The notes under the pieces were generated by a model. It had not been told where the DNA came from. It did not search any database and worked only from the letters and a program-made list of their open reading frames with translations. DNA of 64,000 bases, from assembly GCF_900110605.1 (NCBI RefSeq), contig NZ_FOFI01000004.1, positions 1 through 64,000 of the forward strand, in the 5' to 3' direction. Below are positions 26,625 to 36,786 of the stretch, piece after piece (position 1 is the first letter of the stretch; each line of letters opens with the position of its first letter). The stretch comes from Epilithonimonas lactis (lineage in GTDB: Bacteria; Bacteroidota; Bacteroidia; Flavobacteriales; Weeksellaceae). Made by a program: the position numbers and the translations under genes.

Positions 26625-29093
26625 ATGAATAAATTTAAACCAACTTTCTGGCGAGCCCATCTTATGATTCTCACGGCGTTTTTGCTGATGATGAGTAATC
26701 TTGCCTTTGCGCAAGCCCTCTCTTGCTCAGGAACTGCAAATATACCACCAAGTGGAACATTTACTGTAAATGGCGTGACAATCACGTCTTCTTATACTGG
26801 TGATGTAAAAACTTATACTTTGGGTGCATATACCACTTGTTCATCAGATGTCATTAATAGTAATTCATTGTGGATAGGACAAAATTTGCCATGGTCGCTT
26901 ACCTTAAATTTTGATAAGCCGATAAACAACGTAGTTCTGCTCTTGGGTGGTACTGGTAACACTGCCAATGAAAATTTTATTTTTAATTCCAATGGTGGAG
27001 CGGTCTCGATTTATTCTGATTCTCCAAGCAGTTGTTTTTCCACAATCAATGGAAATGAAATTCTTTCCGGAAACGGAAACGGATCACCTAACACTGGTGG
27101 TGGTCGTTTTAGAATTAGTGCACCTTCTAGTTTCACTTCTCTCACCATTAATGGAGCTGGAGGACAAAACGGTTCTGTGATGGGATTTTGTTCGTCAAGT
27201 ATTGTTCCTAGTTGCGCTGCAGGTACCGCAGGCTCAAATCAAACGATTACATCTGGAAATGCACCAACTGCGTTGACTTTAACAGGTGCAACAGGAAATA
27301 TCCAATGGCAGATGTCCACAGATAATGTAACTTTTACCAATGTTGCAAGTGGCGGTACTTCAGCGAGCTTTTCGCCCGGAGCGTTGACGGCAACAAGATA
27401 TTATAGAGCAGTAGTAACGACTAGTGATTGTACTTCCACTTCTAATGTCGTTACGATCACTGTAAACCCGCCTCCATTTGACTGTATAGGAAAAATCTAC
27501 AGCCTAAATGGTACAGGTAAGATAAGTGCATTTACAGATCCTGCGACCTCAGGTACTTTGGGAACAATTGTAAATACAACTAATTACCCTACTAACACTA
27601 GTAATGCAAACGCTATGGGATATAGCAATCTGACCAAGAAGTTCTATTACATTCAAGTTCAGGCAGTAGGTGGTGGAAATAATACTTTTATAAGTTATGA
27701 CCCGGCAACCGATGCGTACCAAACGCTTGCAGGAACAACAGGAACCATCTTCAGGGGTACAGTGACAAATGATGGTGCAGGCTATTACGCCATAACAAGC
27801 AATAATATTTTAAAGTATTATAGCATCACAAATAATACATGGACAAACATAACCAGCAATTACGTCGATCAAAACGGAGCTAGCCTGAACGCACTTCTTA
27901 ACAGCTACGCTGGTGGAGACATTGCTATGGACGGTAACGGAGACCTGTGGATCCTGGGCGGTCAGGGAGCCAGTCCAACAGCTTATGTTTTCCGAGTTAA
28001 AAGTACAGTTCCTACTACAAATATAGGGTCAACACCTTTGGTTTTAGAGCAGATCGTAAAGCAGGATATCGGAAGCAGCCCCAATGGTATTGCTTTCAGT
28101 CCTACCGGACAATTGTATATTACCAATGTCACCACTTTGTTCAGAATGAATGGCGACTTCACTATTTCTCCTATTGGCACAGCATCTCCTGGTGGAGGTG
28201 GAGATCTGGGAAGTTGTGCATTTCCGGTAAGCCCTTTTGCTGTCTCCGATTTCGGTGACGCGCCCGACACCTATAAAACACTGCTTACATCGGATGGACC
28301 GAGACATACTGCTTCTCAATATGATGCAACGACCAATACAGCATCACTGATGATCGGAAGCAAAATAGATCTGGAAACTGATGCAACTCCGAATACCAAT
28401 GCCAATGGCGATGATTTGAGTAATATCAATGATGAAAACAGCATCTCAATCACAACATTATTTATCAATTCTACTTCTTACACCGCTGTTGTTCCTGTAG
28501 TAAATACGACAGGAGGTAACGCAACTCTTAGAGGCTGGATAGATTTTAATAAAAACGGAATTTTTGATTCCTCAGAATCTGCTACGGTAACAGTTCCAAA
28601 TGGTGCAACGAGTGCCTCACTTACCTGGACAGGATTGTCAGGGTTGACGGCAGGAGATACTTATTACCGATTAAGAATAGCAAAAAATGCAGCCGATATT
28701 ACACTGCCTACAGGTTCTGTCTTTGGAGGAGAAGTGGAGGATGGGAAAATGACGATTCAGGGAGTTTGCTACGAAGACCCTACTCTGGTTCCAGGAGAAA
28801 CCTATCCTGTGAAACATGGTATTACCATCCTTGGGAGAGCAGGCGGAAACACGACAGAGTGGCCAACCATGAGAAACTCCGCGTACACTGCATTGGAAAG
28901 TAAGACCAAAGGTTTTGTGATCACCAGAAACAGCAGTCCGGAAACAACGATCGCAATTCCGGTGGTCGGCATGATGGTCTTCGATACGGATGAAAATGCG
29001 GGCGCAGGTTGTATGAAGATCTACACCGGTGCAGGCGCAGGAGAAGGATGGAAATGTTTCAACACGCAAGGTTGCCCGACGATCACCAATTAA
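26625..29093 (+). CDS. Large secreted GEVED-domain protein
   Basis: 822 aa with a signal peptide ending at AFAQA. In order: a beta-rich domain (35-195); an Ig-like repeat with [25 protein letters not shown] (about 200-285); a DUF6923-like beta-propeller region beginning [17 protein letters not shown] (about 287-540); a GEVED domain (DFGDAPDTY ... [10 protein letters not shown], about 545-710); and a Cys-containing C-terminal tail with [14 protein letters not shown]. Likely a cell-surface adhesin-type protein. The last segment resembles the tail of the next gene product. Confidence 0.85.
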   Translation: MNKFKPTFWRAHLMILTAFLLMMSNLAFAQALSCSGTANIPPSGTFTVNGVTITSSYTGDVKTYTLGAYTTCSSDVINSNSLWIGQNLPWSLTLNFDKPINNVVLLLGGTGNTANENFIFNSNGGAVSIYSDSPSSCFSTINGNEILSGNGNGSPNTGGGRFRISAPSSFTSLTINGAGGQNGSVMGFCSSSIVPSCAAGTAGSNQTITSGNAPTALTLTGATGNIQWQMSTDNVTFTNVASGGTSASFSPGALTATRYYRAVVTTSDCTSTSNVVTITVNPPPFDCIGKIYSLNGTGKISAFTDPATSGTLGTIVNTTNYPTNTSNANAMGYSNLTKKFYYIQVQAVGGGNNTFISYDPATDAYQTLAGTTGTIFRGTVTNDGAGYYAITSNNILKYYSITNNTWTNITSNYVDQNGASLNALLNSYAGGDIAMDGNGDLWILGGQGASPTAYVFRVKSTVPTTNIGSTPLVLEQIVKQDIGSSPNGIAFSPTGQLYITNVTTLFRMNGDFTISPIGTASPGGGGDLGSCAFPVSPFAVSDFGDAPDTYKTLLTSDGPRHTASQYDATTNTASLMIGSKIDLETDATPNTNANGDDLSNINDENSISITTLFINSTSYTAVVPVVNTTGGNATLRGWIDFNKNGIFDSSESATVTVPNGATSASLTWTGLSGLTAGDTYYRLRIAKNAADITLPTGSVFGGEVEDGKMTIQGVCYEDPTLVPGETYPVKHGITILGRAGGNTTEWPTMRNSAYTALESKTKGFVITRNSSPETTIAIPVVGMMVFDTDENAGAGCMKIYTGAGAGEGWKCFNTQGCPTITN

Positions 29094-29161
29094 AAATAGT
29101 TAACCTAAAACCTTCAGAGCTCGTTTTGAAACTTTGAAGGTTTAATTAAAAAGAAAAAATC

Positions 29162-29731
29162 ATGAATAAAATAGCGATCATATTATCCGTCTTTCTTTCT
29201 GCTTCTGCGTTTTCGCAAGTAAGGATCGGAGCGACCAATTCAGTATCAAACGTTAGCAATAATTCCGTGTTACTGGAATTCGGGAGCGAAGGCGACAAAG
29301 GTCTGATCCTCCCTTATGTGGAGACAGTACCAACGGGTGCCAACAATGCCAAAGGCGGCACCATCATCTTCGATGTCTCGGCCAACACGGAGTACAAAGT
29401 GAAAATCAAAAATGAAAATACCGGCTGGAAGGATCTCAGTGGGATCTCGGGATATTCCCAAGCTGTCGAAAGCGTTGTAAAAGTTCCTCAAGCCTCACCT
29501 TTGGCCGACCAGGCAAGTGGTAAAGCGATCATTGGCGACGCCAATTCTACAACCGACGGTGTCCTGGTCTTGGATTCTCCCGATAAGGCGATGGTCTTAC
29601 CAATCGTTTCCAATTATGCAGCTATCAAAAATCCTTCGCCAGGCATGATGGCCTTTTTGCAGGGACCTGCAGCATCTGACCATCGACTGATCATCTTCAA
29701 CGGTCAGAAATGGACATTCTGGAAACCTTAG
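29162..29731 (+). CDS. Secreted hypothetical protein
   Basis: 189 aa with signal peptide MNKIAIILSVFLSASAFSQ. The mature part has LLEFGSEGDKGLILPYV and ends in PGMMAFLQGPA...IIFNGQKWTFW, a motif also seen at the end of the 26625 product. It probably forms one operon with that gene (68-bp gap containing a small inverted repeat AAACCTTCA/TGAAGGTTT at 29108-29143). Function unknown, probably surface exposed. Confidence 0.75.
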   Translation: MNKIAIILSVFLSASAFSQVRIGATNSVSNVSNNSVLLEFGSEGDKGLILPYVETVPTGANNAKGGTIIFDVSANTEYKVKIKNENTGWKDLSGISGYSQAVESVVKVPQASPLADQASGKAIIGDANSTTDGVLVLDSPDKAMVLPIVSNYAAIKNPSPGMMAFLQGPAASDHRLIIFNGQKWTFWKP

Positions 29732-29752
29732 AAAAATAAAATAAGTTATAAG

Positions 29753-29783
29753 GCGGGTAGGTTGTAAATCTATCCGCTTTTTT
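29753..29783 (+). terminator. Terminator of secreted-protein operon
   Basis: GCGGGTAG (29753-29760) pairs with CTATCCGC (29770-29777), one G-T pair, followed by six Ts. Confidence 0.8.
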
Positions 29784-29810
29784 GTTATAAAATATTTTTA
29801 CTGAATTTAT

Positions 29811-29818
29811 TATATTTG
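29811..29818 (+). promoter_or_regulatory. -7 promoter element TATATTTG
   Basis: A perfect TAnnTTTG match 52 bases before the TPR gene start. Confidence 0.5.
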
Positions 29819-29869
29819 TTGTGTCTGGGCGTATCATAATCTACGAGAAACTATCCGACAAATAATCAC

Positions 29870-31018
29870 ATGATCTTGAAAAAAAACTTTTCTGTCAAAG
29901 CATTATTACTTTTTGTATTTATACTCTGCATTTCGTGCAGTGATTCTCCAAATGAGAGCGATAAAAAAATAGATGCCCTTCTTGTAAAATCAAAAAAGGA
30001 ATTTGATGATCTGGATTATCTGGGAATGGTAAAGTATGCGAAAGAAGCCGAAACTGTAGCGTTAACGACCAAAAATACACAGAAACTGCCTTACATTTAT
30101 TTAGAGTTGGCGGATGGTTTTGCATGTCTGGAGTTTCAAAAAGAAAGCATCACATATCTCAACAAAATAATGACGCTTGATTTCGATAAAAAACCAAAAG
30201 AATTCGAAGCGAGAATGAACCACATTTACTCATGGAATTATTTGGAACTTGGTTTAGGAAAACAGGCGTTGGATTACAACAGAAAAAATGTTCTTTTACT
30301 TAAAAACATTGAAGATAAGGCGGGATTAAAATATCTGGCCCAAACCTATGAAAACATAGCATTTCACTATTACTCACAAGAAATTACGGATTCTTCTTTC
30401 TATTACTTTAATAAACAGGAAGAGATTCTCAGAAAATTTCCGGAAAAAGAAACCTTCATCAGTAAAGCCACGATCTACAGCCTTAAAGGATATCTTTTTT
30501 TAGAACAAAAGAAACAGCCCGATTCTGCCAGATCTTATTTTCAAAAGGCTCTTGTACTAAGAAAAAAACACAATGACCGCTATCTGGACCGTGAATATTT
30601 AGGTTTGGGTGAATGTAGTTTTTTGGAAGGTGACTATAAGAAAGCTTTAGAATATTATTTGAAAGCTGAAAAAAATGTGAAAGAAAAGAATGCTGAATTT
30701 AATGAGAACAATGATATTAATCAAGTACTAACCAAGGTCTATGAAGCACTGAACGATACGGAAAAGCAGACCTATTACTTAAAAAAATATAAACAGTTTA
30801 ACGACAGCGTAAAAGTTACCCAAAAACAAAGTACAGATGAAGCGGTAAGTGTGATGATGGATAGGAAAGCAGAAGAAAATTCCGGTCTTAGGAAGAGCTA
30901 TACCACTTTATTGATTATCATATGTATTGTACTTTCAGTAAGTGGGATTTTAATTTTCGTCTATTTCAGAAGAAGTCAAGTAAGTAGCAATTATCATCGA
31001 TTAATATCGATTGAAATA
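29870..31018 (+). pseudogene. TPR-HTH regulator, 5' part (split by island)
   Basis: It encodes a lipobox signal (FILCISCSDS), TPR-like helical repeats (about 60-310) and one TM segment (about 345-365, LLIIICIVLSVSGILIFVYF). In intact Flavobacteria relatives a coiled coil and LuxR-like HTH follow the TM segment. Here native sequence stops around NYHRLISIEI (codon 383), and the frame runs on into island DNA, crossing a strong terminator, to stop at 31090. The missing C-terminus is found at 57087-57470 in the matching frame, which shows interruption by the island. Confidence 0.82.
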
Positions 31019-31025
31019 AATAAGC

Positions 31026-31063
31026 AAATCGCTGTAAACGTATTGTTTACAGCGATTTTTTTT
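31026..31063 (+). terminator. Strong terminator at island left edge
   Basis: AAATCGCTGTAAAC (31026-31039) pairs with GTTTACAGCGATTT (31044-31057) and runs into eight Ts. It lies a few bases inside the island and would stop transcription of the interrupted TPR gene from entering it. Confidence 0.85.
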
Positions 31064-31221
31064 GTTTTTGTATTTTTTATTAATAGTTGATTTTAATCGA
31101 TTTTTGTTGTAATTTTGTATCACACTTGTACCGCGTGTTATTTGGATGTAATGTGCGTCTTATGCGCCTTATTTTATTTTAGAAGCCAAAAAACAGAAAA
31201 TGTTCAGGATGTTATTTCAGA

Positions 31222-31791
31222 ATGGGATTTAGTAAATTAAAAATACCAAGGGTGTGCGAGCAGTGTTCGAAACCCTTTGAAGCAAAGACAGTTACAAGTC
31301 GTTTTTGCTCTACTTCTTGTAACAATAAAGCATTAAAAGCAAGGAAGAAACTTGAAAAAGATAAAGTAGAAAAAGATACTCTTTTACAAAAATATAAGAA
31401 CAAGATTGTCGAAGTTCAGAGTAGAGAATTTATTTCAGTTGCTGAAGCTACTGTTATGTTTGGGCTTTCAAGAGATACAGTGCACAGATATATAAAAAGA
31501 GGAATTATTACTGGAATTAATCTAGGCTCAAGATTAACTCGCGTTAAGCGATCAGATTTGGAAGACTTATTTTCAGCAGTTGAAATGCCGGAAAAGTCGA
31601 AGGAAATTCCTGAAAAACCCAATTTTGAAGTTGGTAATTGTTATACAATTTCCGAAATTAGTTCAAAATTCTACGCTGATCCAGGAACTGTAACAAACCT
31701 AATTAAAAGAAACAAAATTCCGACAAAGAAAGTTGGAAGTTTCGTGTATGTTCCTAAAAATTTAATTGATAAAATTTTTGACGGAAAATGA
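31222..31791 (+). CDS. HTH/excisionase-like protein with zinc finger
   Basis: 189 aa. The N-terminus is a zinc-finger-like CEQCSKPF...CSTSC. It is followed by two MerR/excisionase-like helix-turn-helix units (ISVAEATVMFGLSRDTVHRYIKRG, about 73-100, and YTISEISSKFYADPGTVTNLIKRN, about 140-165). The stop overlaps the integrase start (ATGA). Such proteins bind att DNA or regulate integrase; it is likely the recombination directionality factor or an integrase regulator. Confidence 0.8.
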   Translation: MGFSKLKIPRVCEQCSKPFEAKTVTSRFCSTSCNNKALKARKKLEKDKVEKDTLLQKYKNKIVEVQSREFISVAEATVMFGLSRDTVHRYIKRGIITGINLGSRLTRVKRSDLEDLFSAVEMPEKSKEIPEKPNFEVGNCYTISEISSKFYADPGTVTNLIKRNKIPTKKVGSFVYVPKNLIDKIFDGK

Positions 31792-33029
31792 AAGAGTTAT
31801 TAAAAACCAAAGTTACCGTACGATTGCGAAAATCTGAATTCCGAAAAGAATGGTTTATTTATTTGGAGAGTTATCCTGTGATGATTCCTGGTAAAGATAA
31901 AGTTCAGAGAATCCGGGAATATTTGAACAGAAGCGTCACAACCGTTGATTTTGATAAGAAAAGACCTGCAAGAACAACCCAAGAATCCGTTTCATATAAA
32001 CCTAAAAGAGATGACAATGGTATAATCGTATGCAAAAGCGAAAACGACCGCGAGACAATGTTCTATGCAGATTCTATGCGTAAATTACGTCAGAGAGAAT
32101 ATGACAATATTGAACTTTACAGCGAACTCGACAAAATTCAAGTAGAGCAAAAAGAAAAATCGCAGGAGAATTTTGTGAAATATTTTGATTTGCTGGTTAA
32201 TAAAAGACATAAAAACAATTCCGAATCTATTCAAGTAAATTGGTATCGCTCGATAGAATTTCTAAAAGATTTTGGAGGCGAAAAAATTATGTTTTCCCAG
32301 ATCAACACAAAATTCTGTGAACACTTTAAATCATATTTGTTGACTGCGAAAAGTGGTAGTAACAAGGAAGAGATTATTTCTCAAAATACGGCTTCAACTT
32401 ATTTTTCTGTATTCAAAGCTGCATTAAAACAAGCTTTTATTGATGGATATTTTACGACTGATATTTCTGCTAAAATTAAAGCGATTCCGCACGCAGAATC
32501 AAGACGAGAATATTTAACACTTGATGAACTTAATATTTTAGTTGAAACGCCTTGCGAACTTGAAGTTCTTAAACGTGCAGCACTTTTTTCAGCTTTAACA
32601 GGTCTACGACATTCCGATATTCAGAAACTGACGTGGAACGAAATAAGTATTGAAAACGATCAGGCAAAAATAAATTTTACTCAAAAAAAGACAAAAGGTG
32701 TAGAATATATGCCGATGTCTAAACAAGCATTACAACTTTGTGGTGAAGTAGGTCTTCCAACTGATTTGATTTTTAAAAATCTGACTAATCCGGCTTGGAT
32801 TTCCCGACCACTCAAGAAGTGGATTGAAAGTGCAGGAATTACCAAAAAAATAACTTTCCATAATTTTAGACACACTTTTGCAACGCTTCAACTTTCGAGT
32901 GGAACTGATATTTACACAGTGAGTAAAATGCTTGGTCATACGAACGTAAAAACTACTCAGGTTTACGCAAAAGTTGTTGATGAAAAGAAAAATAAAGCTT
33001 CGACCGCTATTCAACTAAAAAACTTATAA
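31788..33029 (+). CDS. Tyrosine site-specific integrase
   Basis: 413 aa. A SAM-like core-binding domain (about 125-225) precedes the catalytic domain with R274 (TGLRHSDI), H358/R361 (HNFRHTFA), H384 (LGHTNVKTT) and nucleophile Y393. The set is complete, so the enzyme should be active. It lies at the left end of the island, as expected for the enzyme that inserts it. Confidence 0.93.
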   Translation: MKELLKTKVTVRLRKSEFRKEWFIYLESYPVMIPGKDKVQRIREYLNRSVTTVDFDKKRPARTTQESVSYKPKRDDNGIIVCKSENDRETMFYADSMRKLRQREYDNIELYSELDKIQVEQKEKSQENFVKYFDLLVNKRHKNNSESIQVNWYRSIEFLKDFGGEKIMFSQINTKFCEHFKSYLLTAKSGSNKEEIISQNTASTYFSVFKAALKQAFIDGYFTTDISAKIKAIPHAESRREYLTLDELNILVETPCELEVLKRAALFSALTGLRHSDIQKLTWNEISIENDQAKINFTQKKTKGVEYMPMSKQALQLCGEVGLPTDLIFKNLTNPAWISRPLKKWIESAGITKKITFHNFRHTFATLQLSSGTDIYTVSKMLGHTNVKTTQVYAKVVDEKKNKASTAIQLKNL

Positions 33030-33031
33030 AA

Positions 33032-33823
33032 ATGCACTTTAAATATTTTGAATATATTGTCATCTACCTTTCCGTTCTATTAGTATGTGTAGTAGGAGGA
33101 ACATTAGCAAGAATTTCTTTTCTTGGTAAAGGTGGTGATGAATATACCGCAAATATTGTATTTTGGTCAATCACAGCATTAAGTATATTATTTTATGCAC
33201 TTATTATTTTATTTCTCGATGGTATAATTGTCTTATTTAGAAAGGTTTTTCCTAAAAAAGGCAGTTCTAAAAATGTTAATGAGGATTTTATTTCATCTGA
33301 AAATCTAGAGAATGTAGGGGAAAAGCAAAAGCATATAATTGATGAAAATACACCAATCTATTTAGTCGAAAATTCGGAGGAAAACAGTGTGAATCAAACT
33401 ACTGAATCCGTAAATGTAGAATCTATAAGAAAAACTCAACTCCAGCAAAAGCATAAGAATGAAAGTGTAAAACTACAAATCGCTCTGAATTACACTCGGA
33501 ATCAATTTGCATTGTATATAACAGATGAAGATCTTAACGCACTTTGTAATGCCGTAAGTTTATACTCAAAAAAAGAAGGGATTTCTAACGATATTTCTGT
33601 CCACACAAAAGGACTAACTAATCTAGACCTTTATCATTTCGGTTGGAATATTTGGAATTATTTCAGACCAATAAAACAGGAAGAAATTTCAAAATTATTA
33701 AAAACTGTTTTCGTTTCGCTTGATGATATTGATTTAGATAGTATCAAGTCACATTTGAAAGATGAACCTCAAAAAGGTAATATCAAAATTCAAGAAGACT
33801 TGACAGGCTATCAACGAACATAA
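33032..33823 (+). CDS. Membrane protein of the island backbone
   Basis: 263 aa, starting 3 bases after the integrase stop. Two TM helices occupy about 8-65, then a long charged cytoplasmic region with a helical C-terminal ~110 residues. No family is recognised. Proteins like this commonly follow integrases in Bacteroidota mobilizable elements; the function is unknown. Confidence 0.65.
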   Translation: MHFKYFEYIVIYLSVLLVCVVGGTLARISFLGKGGDEYTANIVFWSITALSILFYALIILFLDGIIVLFRKVFPKKGSSKNVNEDFISSENLENVGEKQKHIIDENTPIYLVENSEENSVNQTTESVNVESIRKTQLQQKHKNESVKLQIALNYTRNQFALYITDEDLNALCNAVSLYSKKEGISNDISVHTKGLTNLDLYHFGWNIWNYFRPIKQEEISKLLKTVFVSLDDIDLDSIKSHLKDEPQKGNIKIQEDLTGYQRT

Positions 33824-33849
33824 AAAATCACAAAATGAAGTGTATGTTT

Positions 33850-33905
33850 AGTGATTCCTCTGTGATTGCGTGTTTATAGCGATCACAGAGGAATCACTTT
33901 TTTTC
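33850..33905 (+). terminator. Very strong terminator
   Basis: 17-bp perfect arms (33850-33866 and 33882-33898, each containing the TGATTCCTCTGTGAT word or its complement) enclose a 15-nt loop and run into at least seven Ts. It ends the integrase operon just before the replication module. Confidence 0.9.
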
Positions 33906-33935
33906 TTTGCACCATAACAATCAAAAACAATAGTT

Positions 33936-34313
33936 ATGGATAGCAATGACATTTCATTTGAAAATCTGCCAAGAGCAGTTGCGCATCTGGTTAGCGAAAT
34001 AGCCGAAATTAAATTTCTGGTAGAAAGAAAAGAACCTCCGATAATTCCCGTAAAAAGAATTCCGATTGATATTGTAGAAGCTTGCCAAATTATAGGTAAG
34101 GCTAAACCTACAGTTTATACTCTAGTGCGGAAAAGATTGATTCCTTGTTACAAAAATGGCAAGAAACTTTACTTCTTTGAAGACGAATTATTGGAATGGA
34201 TTTCTAAAGGTAAGAAGAAAACCCTACAAGAAATCCAATCTGAAGCGGAAGCTAGTTTCAGAAAAAATTCAAGAAAGGCAAATGTAGATTCTAACCAAAA
34301 TCTACAAAGATGA
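33936..34313 (+). CDS. Helix-turn-helix (excisionase-type) protein
   Basis: 125 aa. The HTH_17-type domain is at about 46-95 (DIVEACQIIGKAKPTVYTLVRKRLIPCYKNGKKLYFFEDELLEW). The last four bases overlap the helicase start. Likely a DNA-binding protein for the element's replication or excision. Confidence 0.8.
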   Translation: MDSNDISFENLPRAVAHLVSEIAEIKFLVERKEPPIIPVKRIPIDIVEACQIIGKAKPTVYTLVRKRLIPCYKNGKKLYFFEDELLEWISKGKKKTLQEIQSEAEASFRKNSRKANVDSNQNLQR

Positions 34314-35539
34314 GCCAAAAAATTCCCTATATCCGAGTTGGAACCACCTATTATAAGGTAATAGAAAAGCCATTAATTTCGGGCGATAAAACTTCTGTTT
34401 TGGTTCGCTGGAATCGAGAAACAATCGTGAGCGATCACGGAAAAACGTATGTTTCAACTGTGCCAAAATTTGACGGTTTCTGTTGCATTCCGGAGCATTT
34501 AAATTATCAACAAATCGTTCAAGGTTTCTATAATATTTACAATGAAATTCCATTTGCTCCTTCATCAGAAAAGGAAGATTTGAAATCTAAAATTCCATTT
34601 TCCCTAAATTTTGTAGCGCACATTTTCGGTGAACAACTGGAAATGGGTCTGGATTATTTAAAAATTCTCTTACAATTTCCTACGCAAATTCTACCTATTT
34701 TATGTTTGGTGTCCAAAGAAAGAGCAACCGGGAAGTCAACTTTTATAAAGTGGCTGAGAGAGATTTTCGGATTGAATATGACTTACATTAAAGGCGATTC
34801 GTTCGGAAGTCAATTCAATTCCGATTGGGCAGCAATGTTGTTGGTAGCAATCGACGAAGTTTTCTTTGATAAAAAGGAAATTACAGAAAGGCTCAAATAT
34901 CTATCTACAACCAATAAAGATAAGTTGGAAGCCAAAGGAAAAGATAGAGAGGAAATCGATTTTTTCGCCAAGTTTATTCTTTGTTCCAATAACGAAGAGA
35001 ATTTTATTCAAATCGATGAAAATGAAATTCGATTTTGGATTCTGAAAATCAATCCGATCAAAACGGAAAACACCGAGTTTTTGAATAACCTCATTTCCGA
35101 AATCCCCTATTTTCTTCAGTTTTTAATTGAAAGACCATTTTCAACGGAAAGGAAGACAAGAATGTGGTTTTCAGCCGATGAAATCAGAACGAAAGCACTT
35201 CAAAAATTGGTTTTCAAAAACAACAATAAACTGGAATCTAAGATCATTGAATTGCTGTACGAGTTTTTTGAAAGCAACAATGATGAAGAGATAAATGTCG
35301 TTCCGCAAGACTTGCTGAATATGATGAATAGGATGTTTCGCCCAACTTACTGGACAAGAAATGATATCCGAAATCTTTTAAAGGAAACTTGGAAATTGAA
35401 TCCACAAAATAATGGTTTGACTTACATCAGATACGACCTTGATTTTGCAGGAATATTTTACCAAAACAATTCAGTTGGTCGCTATTTCACCATAAAAAAG
35501 GATTTTATTCTTAATAAACGTGTTGAAATGTTGAATTGA
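34310..35539 (+). CDS. Primase-helicase (VirE/DUF5906-like) ATPase
   Basis: 409 aa. A P-loop variant SKERATGKST (about 134-143), a Walker B-like LLVAIDEVFF (about 175-185) and a sensor region FILCSNNEENF mark an SF3-like helicase of mobile elements. The paired TOPRIM primase lies at 35761 across an iteron-like repeat region. Together they probably prime and unwind element DNA after excision or transfer. Confidence 0.82.
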   Translation: MSQKIPYIRVGTTYYKVIEKPLISGDKTSVLVRWNRETIVSDHGKTYVSTVPKFDGFCCIPEHLNYQQIVQGFYNIYNEIPFAPSSEKEDLKSKIPFSLNFVAHIFGEQLEMGLDYLKILLQFPTQILPILCLVSKERATGKSTFIKWLREIFGLNMTYIKGDSFGSQFNSDWAAMLLVAIDEVFFDKKEITERLKYLSTTNKDKLEAKGKDREEIDFFAKFILCSNNEENFIQIDENEIRFWILKINPIKTENTEFLNNLISEIPYFLQFLIERPFSTERKTRMWFSADEIRTKALQKLVFKNNNKLESKIIELLYEFFESNNDEEINVVPQDLLNMMNRMFRPTYWTRNDIRNLLKETWKLNPQNNGLTYIRYDLDFAGIFYQNNSVGRYFTIKKDFILNKRVEMLN

Positions 35540-35571
35540 TTGATAATGAATAGAAAATCAGACACTTTAAA

Positions 35572-35722
35572 CTCAACAAAATCCTCAACAAACTTTTAAA
35601 CTTCACTTTTTGTTGAATGTTTGTTGAGGGTAAAACCACTAGTTTGTTGAATTGTTGAGCATTTATTGAGGGTTTAAACATTACTTAATCAATACGTTAC
35701 AGGGTTTTCTCAACAATTCAAC
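35572..35722. repeat. TCAACAA/TTGTTGA iteron-like cluster
   Basis: At least seven copies of TCAACAA or its complement TTGTTGA occur in ~150 bp between the helicase and primase genes. One inverted pair has 11-bp arms (CCTCAACAAAC, 35583-35593, with GTTTGTTGAGG further right). Clustered short repeats beside replication genes suggest a replication origin or initiator/operator site. Not a CRISPR: units are 7 bp and irregularly spaced. Confidence 0.55.
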
Positions 35723-35760
35723 AGAAAATATCTCACTCAAAACACGGAAAATTTACAACT

Positions 35761-36639
35761 ATGAATTGCAAACAATTTAATACAATCCCGTTGGAAGAAG
35801 TCCTCCTTTCTATCGGACACCTTCCCACGAAACAAAATGAAAAAGAAGCTTGGTATCTCAACCCCTTTGCCAGCGAAGCCCAAGCATCTTTTAAAATCAA
35901 TAAAAGTCTAAACAAGTGGTACTTATTTTCAGAAGGAATCGGTGGAAATAACGTTGACCTATTGAAAAAATATCTGAATAAGACTACTAGTGAAGTTTTA
36001 ATTTGGGCAGAAGATCAGAACTTTTCTTCTTTTCAAAATCAAAATATTCCTGATCAGAAGTTCGAAAACCAAAGTAAAAATTATGAGATACTTGACGTGA
36101 ATGAAGTCCGGCATCCTGCACTTATGGAATATTTAAGAGAAAGAAAAGTTGGAAATCAAACTCAGTTCTTACACGAAATTCATTACCAAATGAATGATAA
36201 AAACTATTTCGGAATTGGTTTCAAGAACGATTCTGGCGGTTGTGAAATTCGCAATAAATATTCAAAAATTTGTTTGGGCAAAAAAGATGTTTCTTCCATA
36301 AAAAACGGATCAGAATCGCTTCGGATTTTCGAGGGCTTTTTCGATTTTCTTTCCTTTAAAAATGTAGAGAATTTTTTAGAAAAAGAACCTGTCGATTATC
36401 TCATTTTGAATTCCGTTTCGATGATTTCAAAAATTAAAAAATCACTCGATAATTATGAAAATATTGAGCTTTATTTTGACAATGACGAAGCCGGAAATCG
36501 TGCGGTTGAAATGATTAAAAATGAAAACAAAAACGCAGAAGATTGTCGGATTTTATATTCAAATTTTAAAGACTTAAATGATTGGATAATTCACAAAAAT
36601 CCATCACCTGAAAGGCAAGTGAAGCAAAGGCGAAGGTGA
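35761..36639 (+). CDS. TOPRIM primase-like protein
   Basis: 292 aa. The N-terminal part resembles the CHC2-derived domain of phage/plasmid primases without clear Cys ligands (IPLEEVLLSIGHLPTKQNEKEAWYLNPF). The TOPRIM motif follows, with E in LRIFEGFFDFLSF (about 189) and DxD in LYFDNDEAGNRA (about 238). It likely synthesises primers for the element, working with the upstream helicase. Confidence 0.85.
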   Translation: MNCKQFNTIPLEEVLLSIGHLPTKQNEKEAWYLNPFASEAQASFKINKSLNKWYLFSEGIGGNNVDLLKKYLNKTTSEVLIWAEDQNFSSFQNQNIPDQKFENQSKNYEILDVNEVRHPALMEYLRERKVGNQTQFLHEIHYQMNDKNYFGIGFKNDSGGCEIRNKYSKICLGKKDVSSIKNGSESLRIFEGFFDFLSFKNVENFLEKEPVDYLILNSVSMISKIKKSLDNYENIELYFDNDEAGNRAVEMIKNENKNAEDCRILYSNFKDLNDWIIHKNPSPERQVKQRRR

Positions 36640-36786
36640 GTAAAATAAATACAGGTAAAATATGGTGTTATGTTAGTGCAAAAAGTACCCAAAGTTTACA
36701 ATAAGCGTAGCCGCTGATTGCAAAATTGGGATTTTTGATTTCTTCCTATCGTCAGAAATGTTTTTAAATGCAATAAAATTTACACA

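Noticed and set aside
31075-31085. TTTTATTAATA (also at 57008-57018) as island attachment core
   Set aside because: It is longer than AAATAA but purely AT-rich, and joining there does not restore the TPR reading frame: a stop codon at 57072 lies between it and the gene's 3' part.
35572-35722. A CRISPR array
   Set aside because: Units are only 7 bp, occur in both orientations and are irregularly spaced. No regular spacer length and no adaptation genes are seen.
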